This document shows positions 1-6,273 of a DNA stretch of 9,502 bases, piece after piece. The DNA is from Oscillospiraceae bacterium. GTDB taxonomy: Bacteria > Bacillota > Clostridia > Oscillospirales > Oscillospiraceae. The notes under the pieces were generated by a model, which saw only the letters and a list, made by a program, of their open reading frames with translations, was not told the origin of the DNA and did no database searches. The position numbers and the translations under genes are program-made. The stretch lies in the NCBI GenBank assembly GCA_029009035.1, contig JAQXJQ010000167.1:1-9502 (forward strand), read 5' to 3'. Positions within the stretch are counted from its first letter, which is position 1. Each line of letters opens with the position of its first letter.

Positions 1-460
1 CTACAACTGCCACTCCCTCAAGACCGGTCAGAAAAACGCGGTCGAGGTCGGCGTTAACGAAAATATCAACTCCGTCATTTGCTATGTCATCGCCGGCGCC
101 ATGATGGCCTGTGCCGGTCTGCTCTATCTGTGCCGGAACGGCATGGTCGCCCCCGAGGCAGGTCTGTCCAGCTCCTCCTACATGATGAGCGCCTTCCTCC
201 CCATGTTCATTGGCCAGGCTCTGGCCCCCTACTCCGACCGCAACATTGGCACCATGGTGGGCGCCTTCTGCCAGGCCTGCCTCACCTCCGGTCTGGTCAA
301 GCTTGGCTGCGGCAGCTCCATGAAGACCGTTCTGGACGGCGTGGTCGTGCTGCTGTTCCTGGTGTACACCTCCAACAGCTACAAATTCGCCCTCCATCAC
401 GCCTGGAAAGTCAAGAAAGCCCATGCTGTGCAGGCCATGTCCGCAGTCGCCAACAAGTAA
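1..460 (+). CDS. Sugar ABC transporter permease, C-terminal part (ribose/RbsC-type, BPD_transp_2 family)
   Basis: The reading frame is open from base 2 and ends with TAA at 458-460, giving 152 residues of a protein whose start lies outside the window. The visible part matches the second half of RbsC-type permeases. It opens with a short loop carrying the usual conserved N-A-x-x-x-G-V-N pattern (QKNAVEVGVNENIN), followed by a membrane helix (residues about 24-43, AGAMMACAGLLYL), a region MSAFLPMFIGQAL where most family members have the GG-T/S-x-x-GG turn, a helix in GTMVGAFCQACLTSGLVKLG, a last helix (VVVLLFLVY) and a basic cytoplasmic tail. Such permeases form the membrane channel of a binding-protein-dependent sugar importer. 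The ATPase and binding protein are presumably upstream. The IGQAL segment replaces the commoner IGGTSL, so the subfamily is divergent and the substrate cannot be named. The gene converges with the broken sugar kinase and shares its terminator. Confidence 0.85.
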   Translation, partial: YNCHSLKTGQKNAVEVGVNENINSVICYVIAGAMMACAGLLYLCRNGMVAPEAGLSSSSYMMSAFLPMFIGQALAPYSDRNIGTMVGAFCQACLTSGLVKLGCGSSMKTVLDGVVVLLFLVYTSNSYKFALHHAWKVKKAHAVQAMSAVANK

Positions 461-485
461 ACATCCGTTTCAGGTCTATACAGCA

Positions 486-519
486 AAACGCCCCCGAACC
501 CTTTGGTTCGGGGGCGTTT
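486..519. terminator. Bidirectional intrinsic terminator between convergent genes
   Basis: A perfect 15-bp inverted repeat (486-500 with 505-519, core CGCCCCCGAACC / GGTTCGGGGGCG) closes a 4-base loop CTTT. The outer base pairs are A-T on both sides, so each strand has a T-run at the 3' foot of the hairpin (GTTTATC on +, GTTTTGC on -). It lies 25 bases after the permease stop at 460 and 9 bases after the ancestral kinase stop at 529-531. It therefore probably ends both transcripts, and its position supports 529 as the original kinase end. Confidence 0.9.
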
Positions 520-528
520 ATCGTTACA

Positions 529-2049
529 TCAAATGACTTCCACGGCTTTGCGTTCCACTTCCAGCAGGCGCTTGTAGCGCTCGATATAGCGGTTAAATCC
601 GGCCACATCGGCTTCATCCGGCTCCAGCACAGAACCGGACACAGCACGGAATACCCGGTCGTTCAGGTAGTCTTCCAGTAATTAGTTCTCCAACCTGGTC
701 ACCCTATAGGCAGCCAGCCGCGCCATGCCGTAGGGTCCTCCCTCCCCCGCCGTTTCCATGCACGTCACAGGCGCATTGCAGGCCGCAGCCATGTACCGCT
801 GCCCTACCACCGGGGTCTTGAACAGGCCGCCGTGACCGGTCAGGGTTCTGATCTCCACCGCTTCCTCCGCCAGAATATCCATGCCGATCTTCAGGGTGGC
901 CAGCGTGGAATACAGGGTCGAGCGCAGGAAATTCGCAAGGGTGAACCTGCCGTCCGGGCGCCGAAGGACCATGGGCCTTCCTTCATCCAGATGGGTCACT
1001 CCCTCGCCCGCCATGTAATTGCAGACCAGTACCCCTCCGCAATCCGGATCGCCCTCCAGGCTTTTTTCGTAGAGCTTTCTGTATGCTTCGCCGCTGTCGG
1101 GTTCCGCGCCAAACAGTCCGGCAGCTTCTCTCAGGACGGACACCCAGGCGTTGCTGTCATTGGTGCAGTTATTTCAATGGACCATGGCCACCGGCCTGCC
1201 GCCCGGCGTGGCCACAAGGTCAATTTCCTCATACACCTTATTCAGTGGACGCTCCAGCACCACCATGGAGAATACGGAGGTACCGGCGGACACATTCCCG
1301 GTTTTAGGGGCAACCGCGTTGGTGGCAGTCATTCCCGTCCCGGCGTCCCCCTCCGGCGGCGCAAAGGGAACCCCAACAGGGAGCAGACCGCCAATCAGTG
1401 CCGCGCCCCGTTGGGTCAGCTCGCCGCACCTCTCCCCTGCCATACGCACCTCGGGCAGGATCTTCCGGATGCTCCACGGCTGATCCTCTGTCAAGTGCTC
1501 AAATTTGCGCAGCATCTCCTCATCATAGCCTGTTCCCTCCCCATTCACAGGGAACATACCGGACGCCTCACCGATGCCCACGGCATTGACGCCGGTGAGC
1601 ATATAATGCACATAGCCCGCCAGCGTGGTGATGTGCGCGATTTTGGAAACATGCTCTTCCCCATTCAAAACCGCCTGATACAGGTGGGCAACAGACCAGC
1701 GCTGGGGAATATTAAAGCCGAACAGCTCTGTCAGCGCGGCCGCTGCCTGACCGGTGACGGTGTTCTGCCAGGTCCTGAAGGGCACCAGCAAATTCCAATC
1801 CGCGTCAAAGGCCAGATAGCCGTGCATCATGCCGGAAACGCCCATGGCGGCGATCTCTTCCCGGTGTTCAACGGCGGACAGCGCCTGCCGCAGCCCCCTC
1901 CAGACCTCATCCAGATCATATGTCCAGATCCCGTTTTCATATCGGCTTGCCCATGTATAATCTCCGGAGGAAACAGGAGCATGGTTTTCATCAATGGCAA
2001 CCGCTTTGATCCGCGTAGACCCCAGCTCAATGCCAAGCATATGTTTCAC
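529..2049 (-). pseudogene. FGGY-family carbohydrate kinase, interrupted by two in-frame stop codons
   Basis: This reads as a 506-residue FGGY sugar kinase (ATP-dependent sugar phosphorylation, cytosolic) if two stops are ignored: TGA at 1174-1176 (codon 292) and TAA at 682-684 (codon 456). All parts lie in one frame without a shift, and the total length is normal for the family. Visible motifs are the N-terminal phosphate loop MLGIELGSTRIKA, MGVSGMMHGYLAFD, a GDAGTGM segment likely to carry the catalytic Asp, GNVSAGTSVFSMV, the nucleotide-binding LTGHGGLFKTPVVGQRYMAA and METAGEGGPYGMA. After the TAA the normal family tail continues (LLEDYLNDRVF ... GFNRYIERYKRLLEVE) to a TGA at 529-531. I chose GTG 2049 because AAGGTGA lies five bases upstream. 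GTG 2058 and ATG 2040 are alternatives. If translated as is, the pieces would be 1174-2049 and an orphan 682-1143. The start is coupled to the end of galE. Substrate is unknown. Recent inactivation is the simplest reading. UGA recoding or assembly error are alternatives. Confidence 0.82.
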
Positions 2050-2054
2050 AGCCG

Positions 2055-3053
2055 TCACCTTACTTCGCTCTCATAGCCGTTGGGATGGCTCTGATGCCAT
2101 TTCCACGCGGTTGCAATGATCGTGTGGAGGCTGTCGTACTTCGGCTTCCAGCCCAGGACCTCCCGGGCCTTTTCCGAGGACGCCACTAGCTGCGCGGGAT
2201 CTCCGACACGGCGGGGCTGCACTTCGGCGGGAATGGGATGGCCGGTGACCTTACGGGTCTCCTCGATCACCTCTTTTACAGAGAAGCCGACTCCGTTGCC
2301 CAGATTGAACACATCGCTGTTTCCGCCCTCCATGAGATAGCGCAGGGCAAGGATATGGGCCTGTGCCAGATCGCACACATGGATATAGTCCCGGATACAG
2401 GTCCCGTCGGGCGTGGGGTAGTCGTCCCCGAAAATACTGATCTTTTCCCGCTTGCCGCTGGGCACCTGAAGGATCAGCGGGATGAGATGGGTCTCGGGAT
2501 CGTGGGCCTCGCCAATGGCGCCGTCGGGATGCGCTCCGCAGGCATTGAAATAGCGCAGGGCCACATAGCGCAGGTCATGGGCCTGCGCGGTCCACTTCAT
2601 CATCTTCTCCATGGACAACTTGGTCTCGCCGTAGCAGTTGGTGGGCCGGGTCGCGTCGTCCTCCAGAATGGGCACCCGCTCCGGCTCGCCATAGGTGGCG
2701 GCAGTGGAGGAAAAGACAATGTACTTCACGCCGTGGGCAACCATGCTCTCCAGCAGTACCTCCGTGCCGCACACATTGTTGCTGTAGTACTTCAGCGGGT
2801 CGCGCATGCTCTCCCCCACCTGAGAGTTCGCGGCAAAGTGGATGACTCCCTCAATATGCTCCCGCTCAAAAATACCGTCCACAAACCCGCGGTCCCTGAT
2901 GTCACCTTCATAGAACTTCGCCCCGGCGGGAACCGCTGCGCGGAAACCGGTTTCCAGATTGTCCGCCACAACGATGTCATAGCCGGAATTGATCAGCTCC
3001 AACGCGGTATGGCTGCCGATATAGCCGGCACCTCCCAAAACAAGAACAGACAT
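2055..3053 (-). CDS. galE: UDP-glucose 4-epimerase
   Basis: GalE interconverts UDP-galactose and UDP-glucose with tightly bound NAD, linking galactose use to cell-surface glycan precursors. The 332-residue protein matches the usual length (about 330-340). It has the Rossmann NAD motif GGAGYIGSHT (residues 7-16), the DNLETG segment, the FSSTAATYG strand with the catalytic Ser/Thr region (114-122), the YxxxK pair in CYGETK (Tyr141, Lys145), ALRYFNACGA (165-174) and the sugar-nucleotide segment RDYIHVCDLA (221-230). The ATG at 3053 is preceded by AAGGAGG with eight bases of spacing. An in-frame ATG 60 bases upstream (3113) lacks such a site and would add residues outside the family fold. It is the first gene of a minus-strand unit. 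Its TGA (2055-2057) lies just upstream of the kinase start GTG 2049, which suggests translational coupling. It could in principle act on UDP-GlcNAc/GalNAc as well. Confidence 0.97.
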   Translation of the reverse strand: MSVLVLGGAGYIGSHTALELINSGYDIVVADNLETGFRAAVPAGAKFYEGDIRDRGFVDGIFEREHIEGVIHFAANSQVGESMRDPLKYYSNNVCGTEVLLESMVAHGVKYIVFSSTAATYGEPERVPILEDDATRPTNCYGETKLSMEKMMKWTAQAHDLRYVALRYFNACGAHPDGAIGEAHDPETHLIPLILQVPSGKREKISIFGDDYPTPDGTCIRDYIHVCDLAQAHILALRYLMEGGNSDVFNLGNGVGFSVKEVIEETRKVTGHPIPAEVQPRRVGDPAQLVASSEKAREVLGWKPKYDSLHTIIATAWKWHQSHPNGYESEVR

Positions 3054-3092
3054 GGTAACTGCCTCCTTATGTTTCATTAGTCTTGCTATATT

Positions 3093-3120
3093 ATTGTACC
3101 ATTTTATAGCCAAAACACAA
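3093..3120 (-). promoter_or_regulatory. Predicted sigma-70-type promoter of galE
   Basis: Read on the minus strand, TACAAT (-10, plus-strand positions 3093-3098) is preceded by TGG, giving an extended -10. A weak -35 TTGTGT (3115-3120) lies 16 bases further upstream. Transcription would start near 3086, leaving a leader of about 30 bases before the galE start. The -10 is good and the -35 is poor. Confidence 0.45.
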
Positions 3121-3285
3121 GACTATCCACCCATAAGCACAAAAAATATCGCAAATCGCTCCGAAAAGGTTGTTTGGAAACGGAACGCATATTCACCTCA
3201 AAAACGGCTTTGGAAAACAGGTCAAAAATCGTATTCCACCGTTATTCCACCACGCGGACGCTCAAGACCCAAAAAACAGAAAAGA

Positions 3286-3320
3286 AAAAACCTTGAAACC
3301 ATTGCGGTTTCAAGGTTTTT
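3286..3320 (-). terminator. Intrinsic terminator of tRNA-Pro
   Basis: A perfect 15-bp inverted repeat (3286-3300 with 3306-3320, core CCTTGAAACC / GGTTTCAAGG) closes a 5-base loop. On the minus strand the hairpin is followed by a T-rich run (complement of the A-rich 3270-3285). It starts 3 bases after the 3' CCA of the tRNA, so it should set the end of the tRNA precursor. Confidence 0.9.
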
Positions 3321-3322
3321 CA

Positions 3323-3399
3323 TGGTCCGAGTGACAGGACTTGAACCTGCGGCCTCTTGACCCCCAGTCAAGCGCGATACCAAACTTCGCCACACCCGG
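3323..3399 (-). tRNA. tRNA-Pro, anticodon GGG
   Basis: On the minus strand the 77 bases fold as a full cloverleaf. The acceptor CCGGGTG pairs with CACTCGG (one G-T pair), followed by discriminator A and an encoded CCA (plus 3323-3325). The D stem is GCG/CGC around a loop containing TTGGTA. The anticodon stem CTTGA/TCAAG encloses loop CTGGGGG, so the anticodon is GGG and reads CCC and CCU proline codons. The T arm is GCAGG-TTCAAGT-CCTGT. T8 and the TTC of the T loop are present, and there is no intron or defect. It stands alone with its own promoter and terminator. Confidence 0.96.
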
Positions 3400-3433
3400 A
3401 TTTTATTTTTCGCTCAGTTCTCGTTGAGCCTTA

Positions 3434-3465
3434 AGTATATTACCACACTCTTACCGAGAATGCAA
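3434..3465 (-). promoter_or_regulatory. Predicted promoter of tRNA-Pro
   Basis: Read on the minus strand, TTGCAT (3460-3465) is followed after 17 bases by TAATAT (3437-3442), which is preceded by TGG as an extended -10. The overlapping TATACT (3434-3439) is a slightly better -10 hexamer but gives a 20-base spacer. Transcription would begin about 30 bases upstream of the mature tRNA 5' end. Confidence 0.5.
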
Positions 3466-3492
3466 GAGTAAATTTCAAAAAAAAGCAAATAT

Positions 3493-3568
3493 TTTGTTTT
3501 CTCGCCGAAGGGATCTTTTTTGAGGGGACGGTCTTTGCCGCCCCCTCAAAAAACTCTTAGAAAACAAA
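3493..3568. repeat. Nested 76-bp palindrome between tRNA-Pro and the AI-2E-family gene
   Basis: Two inverted-repeat pairs share one axis. The outer arms are 10 bp (TTTGTTTTCT at 3493-3502, AGAAAACAAA at 3559-3568). The inner arms are 12 bp (TTTTTTGAGGGG at 3516-3527, its complement at 3542-3553), with a further CGG/CCG pair at the tip and loop TCTTTG. The inner hairpin ends in A-runs on both strands, so it lacks the T-run of a textbook terminator. However, a run of eight T on the minus strand (complement of 3477-3484) follows the outer arm after eight bases and could end the transcript of the upstream AI-2E-family gene (stop at 3596). It could alternatively be a copy of a small dispersed intergenic repeat. 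Confidence 0.65.
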
Positions 3569-3595
3569 CCGATCCGGGCATGCCGTGAAGCGCAA

Positions 3596-4735
3596 TCATG
3601 TGGGGTCTTCCCCATCGCCGGACTGCTCCGCAGGAACGCCGTTTCGCTTGGCCATGTTATGGCGGACAAGCTGATAGAGCGTAGCCATAATGGGCACACC
3701 CAGCATCATGCCGATGATACCGCCAAATCCGCCGCCGATGGTAATGGCTGCCAAAACCCAGATGCCGGGCAGACCGATAGAGGATCCCACCACACGGGGA
3801 TAGATCAGGTTGCCTTCCACCTGCTGAAGGATCAACAGATAGATCAGGAAACCCAAGGCTTTCATCGGTGAAACAGTCAGGATCATGATGGCGCCTACCG
3901 CTGCGCCCAGATAGGCCCCCACAAAGGGGATGAGAGCGGTCACGCCCACCGTGCAGCCGATCATAGCGGCGTAGGGCATACGCAGGATCAGCATTCCCAG
4001 CGTACAGAGCGCACCCAGCACCACCGCCTCGGTACACTGACCCACAAGAAAGCGGTGGAAGGAACCGTTGGCCACCCTTGCCACATAGCGCAGACCGGTG
4101 CAGACACGCTTGGGCAAATAGGTATCAATGAGTCGGTTCAGCTGACCCAGCAGCTTTTCCTTCCCCATCAGCAAATAGATCCCGAAGAAACAGGCAATGA
4201 ACATGGTTGCCGCACCGGAGACCACGAAGCTCAGGCCGCTCACCACGCCGTTGAGGGCGCCGCCGGCAAAGGAGACCAGCCACTCCACCGCGCTTCTGAT
4301 GCTGGACTGGATGTCAAACTGCTTCCATACCTCCTCGGGCAGCCACTGTCCGATATAAGGCAGCAGGCGGTTGATGGCCACGGTGATCTGGCCGGCCAGC
4401 ATCTCCAGGCACTGCCACAATCTGGGCAGCACAATATAAGTAAGGGCCACGATCACCCCCGCAAGGCACACAAAGGACAGCAAAACGCTCAGCGGCCGCT
4501 TCAGCACCTTTACCCGGGAGGCATCCATCCCGGACAGCACCTTGCGCTCCAGCGCCATCATGATGATGTTCACCACATAAGCGATCACCAGGCCGAGGAT
4601 CAGAGGAACCGCCGCAGTCAGTGCCACACCCAGGATCTTCACCGCCGTATCCCAATAATGAATGGCAAGCCAGAGCACAAACAGCCATACGATCCAGCCC
4701 GGGAAACGCTTTAACGGTCCACTCCCTTTTTCCAT
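3596..4735 (-). CDS. AI-2E family transporter (TqsA/PerM/YtvI-type membrane protein)
   Basis: This 379-residue integral membrane protein is of normal family length (350-400). Hydrophobic segments lie at about residues 13-29, 34-59, 82-104, 165-189, 230-251, 256-287, 293-303 and 325-356. Together with the soluble stretch at about 105-160 this is the usual eight-helix AI-2E topology. Family signatures are ALIPFVGAYLGAAVGAI (267-283) and the C-terminal block QQVEGNLIYPRVVG ... GGGFGGIIGMMLGVPIMA (305-351). Named members differ in role: TqsA exports autoinducer-2, others work in Na+/H+ exchange or sporulation. The substrate here is therefore not known. The ATG at 4735 has GGGAGG seven bases upstream. 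The polar tail (QSGDGEDPT) is unremarkable. It lies 103 bases downstream of the precorrin-2 dehydrogenase gene on the same strand and has its own candidate promoter, so it may be independent or partly read through. Confidence 0.93.
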   Translation of the reverse strand: MEKGSGPLKRFPGWIVWLFVLWLAIHYWDTAVKILGVALTAAVPLILGLVIAYVVNIIMMALERKVLSGMDASRVKVLKRPLSVLLSFVCLAGVIVALTYIVLPRLWQCLEMLAGQITVAINRLLPYIGQWLPEEVWKQFDIQSSIRSAVEWLVSFAGGALNGVVSGLSFVVSGAATMFIACFFGIYLLMGKEKLLGQLNRLIDTYLPKRVCTGLRYVARVANGSFHRFLVGQCTEAVVLGALCTLGMLILRMPYAAMIGCTVGVTALIPFVGAYLGAAVGAIMILTVSPMKALGFLIYLLILQQVEGNLIYPRVVGSSIGLPGIWVLAAITIGGGFGGIIGMMLGVPIMATLYQLVRHNMAKRNGVPAEQSGDGEDPT

Positions 4736-4807
4736 GCCGCATCCTCCCTCTTATCCCGCATTGGTCGGCCAACCAAGCGAAAATGGGTTATTTATATATA
4801 ATAATAA

Positions 4808-4836
4808 AGAATAGCACAACACCGTTGCCTTTGCAA
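4808..4836 (-). promoter_or_regulatory. Candidate promoter of the AI-2E-family gene
   Basis: On the minus strand TTGCAA (4831-4836) is followed after 17 bases by TATTCT (4808-4813), with TGC just before it as an extended -10. It starts 2 bases after the stop of the precorrin-2 dehydrogenase gene. The leader of about 65 bases is AT-rich at first (4785-4805) and then carries a short dyad, TTGGT/ACCAA, around 4761-4776. Both hexamers are only fair matches. Confidence 0.35.
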
Positions 4837-4838
4837 TG

Positions 4839-5498
4839 TTATCCGCCCTCATTTTTCTCAGTACCGTCTGATATCGTCGGGGTTTGGCAGGAGGTCTCCT
4901 CCAGGAGCGAGCGAAACTCCTCCCGGCTGAGCGGCCCTCCCTTCTCCATGCAAGCTGTAAACAAGTGGGAATAGAGCAAGCTGCGGTTCTCCTCCCCGGG
5001 TACAACGGCCCTGACCTCATCCCGGACACCACCCAGATAGGCCAGAATATCTTCCAATCCAGGGGGCAGCAGCTCGCCGATCTGTTTCTTCAAGTATACA
5101 GCGGCAGTTGGGCTGGCGCCGCCGGTGGATATCCCCACGGAGAGGCTCCCCCGCTTCAAAAGGGCAGGAAAAAGAAAGCTGCAGAGCTCACGGTTATCCA
5201 CCACATTCACCGGGATACGCCTTTCCCCACACAGGCAAGACACATGGCGGTTCAATTCATCATCGTCGGTGGCCGCAATGACAAAATCTGCCCCACGGAG
5301 AAGCTCTGCGTCAAAGGGACCGCGCACTACGGTGATACCGGGCAGTTCCCACAGCTCCGGCCGGATCTCCGGTGCGGCCACCGTAAGCAGCGCACCATAG
5401 GCAAGCAGCTGCTCCGCCTTACGCAGCGCCACCGAACCGCCGCCCACGATGATACCGCGTTTCCCCTCCAGATCCACAAAAAACGGAAAATAGGCCAT
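4839..5498 (-). CDS. Precorrin-2 dehydrogenase / possible sirohydrochlorin ferrochelatase (CysG N-domain, Met8p/SirC-like)
   Basis: This enzyme oxidises precorrin-2 to sirohydrochlorin with NAD+, the step that commits uroporphyrinogen-derived precursors to siroheme. Some family members also insert Fe2+. The 219-residue protein fits a stand-alone family member (about 200-220). It shows the NAD motif VGGGSVALRKA (18-28), AATDDDELNRHV (75-86) with the Asp pair where the shared catalytic Asp of CysG/Met8p lies, NVVDNRELCSFLFPA (98-112) and the conserved STGGASP (124-130). No methyltransferase (SUMT) domain is attached. The ATG at 5498 sits 16 bases after the ATPase stop and has a G-rich site (GGGGGCGGAG) just upstream. 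The family fold starts at once (MAYFPFFVDLEGKRGIIVGG), so the longer form from 5552 is unlikely. It is the last gene of the importer operon, and a siroheme-dependent reductase is encoded divergently. Whether it also chelates iron cannot be read from the sequence. Confidence 0.93.
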   Translation of the reverse strand: MAYFPFFVDLEGKRGIIVGGGSVALRKAEQLLAYGALLTVAAPEIRPELWELPGITVVRGPFDAELLRGADFVIAATDDDELNRHVSCLCGERRIPVNVVDNRELCSFLFPALLKRGSLSVGISTGGASPTAAVYLKKQIGELLPPGLEDILAYLGGVRDEVRAVVPGEENRSLLYSHLFTACMEKGGPLSREEFRSLLEETSCQTPTISDGTEKNEGG

Positions 5499-5514
5499 AC
5501 TCCGCCCCCATTCC

Positions 5515-6273
5515 TTATCCGTAATAGTATTGCCAACCGTCTTCTGCTGCAAAGCGTTTCAGCTTTACACCAAATGCGACATCAAGAATTCCGCTCAAGA
5601 ACACCTCCTCCGGAGTTCCAAAAGCAAGCAGTGCTCCGTCCCGCAGGACAGCCACCTCGTCAGCTGTGCGCAGGGCAAGGCACAAATCGTGGAGCACCGC
5701 CGCAACCGCTCTTCCGTGGGTGTTGGCCAGTTCTTTTGCGATGGTCATAACCGCCAGCTGATGGCGGATGTCCAGAAAAGTGGTGGGCTCATCCATGAGG
5801 ATGGTCTCCGTCTCCTGGGCCAGCGCCATGGCAAGGTAGATCCGCTGCCGCTCACCGCCGCTGAGCTCCCCCATCATCCTGTGGGCAAGTTCTCCCGCTC
5901 CGGTCATCTCCAGCGCCCGTTCCGCTGCGGCATAATCCTCTTCCCGGTAGCGGCGGGGATAGGACAGGTGGGGGAAGCGTCCGTGCAGCACCATTTTGCG
6001 GGCAGTGATATTGGGCACACTTCTGGATTGGGGCAGATAGGCCGCCTTCAGGGCGATCTGCCGCGGCGTCAAACGCTCCACAGGAGTCCCGTCGTAGATG
6101 ATCTCCCCCGCCGTCTTTGGCTGAAGCGCCAGCACGGTACGCAAAAGCGTGCTCTTTCCGCAGCCGTTTGGCCCCAGAAGTGCCAGGACCTTTCCCGGAG
6201 TGAAGGTGAGGTTCACATCCCGCAGCACCTCCCGCTCGGGATAGGCACAAGTCAGTCCCCGCAGTTCAATCAT
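5515..6273 (-). CDS. ABC transporter ATP-binding protein, FecE/FhuC/BtuD type
   Basis: This 252-residue ATPase powers uptake through the neighbouring FecCD-type permease. It has Walker A GPNGCGKST (34-42), a Q-loop Gln82 in AYLPQSRS, signature LSGGERQR (137-144), Walker B ILMDEP (158-163), a D-loop TFLD and switch His195 in VLHDLCLA. The spacing and the segment around HGRFPHLS (97-104) are typical of the iron-siderophore/heme/cobalamin importer class. The ATG at 6273 overlaps the end of the permease gene by eight bases and has GGGGAGG upstream, so the two are probably translationally coupled. The substrate cannot be told from the ATPase alone. Confidence 0.95.
   Translation of the reverse strand: MIELRGLTCAYPEREVLRDVNLTFTPGKVLALLGPNGCGKSTLLRTVLALQPKTAGEIIYDGTPVERLTPRQIALKAAYLPQSRSVPNITARKMVLHGRFPHLSYPRRYREEDYAAAERALEMTGAGELAHRMMGELSGGERQRIYLAMALAQETETILMDEPTTFLDIRHQLAVMTIAKELANTHGRAVAAVLHDLCLALRTADEVAVLRDGALLAFGTPEEVFLSGILDVAFGVKLKRFAAEDGWQYYYG

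Noticed and set aside
1174..1176. General UGA reassignment (to Trp or Gly) in this genome
   Set aside because: TGA terminates intact genes here (galE at 2055-2057, the AI-2E-family gene at 3596-3598, the FecCD permease at 6266-6268), and UAA also interrupts the kinase.
832..2076. A 414-codon plus-strand ORF opposite the kinase
   Set aside because: It lies antisense to a recognisable FGGY kinase, its composition is Gly/Arg/His/Gln-rich with no known motif, and it arises because the GC-rich opposite frame lacks stops.
3054..3113. A 20-residue N-terminal extension of GalE from ATG 3113
   Set aside because: The Rossmann fold begins at ATG 3053, which has a near-perfect AAGGAGG site. The extension overlaps the predicted leader and promoter.
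3121..3285. A small gene or RNA between the galE promoter and the tRNA terminator
   Set aside because: The plus-strand frame 3052-3360 runs through the tRNA terminator and tRNA and shows no ribosome site. The short repeat of TATTCCACC near 3233-3250 is too small to interpret.
4816..4828. A short hairpin (GCAAC-GGT-GTTGT, minus strand) as terminator after the precorrin-2 dehydrogenase gene
   Set aside because: It has only five pairs, one of them G-T, and the T-rich stretch after it is broken. It also overlaps a candidate promoter. Not strong enough to call.
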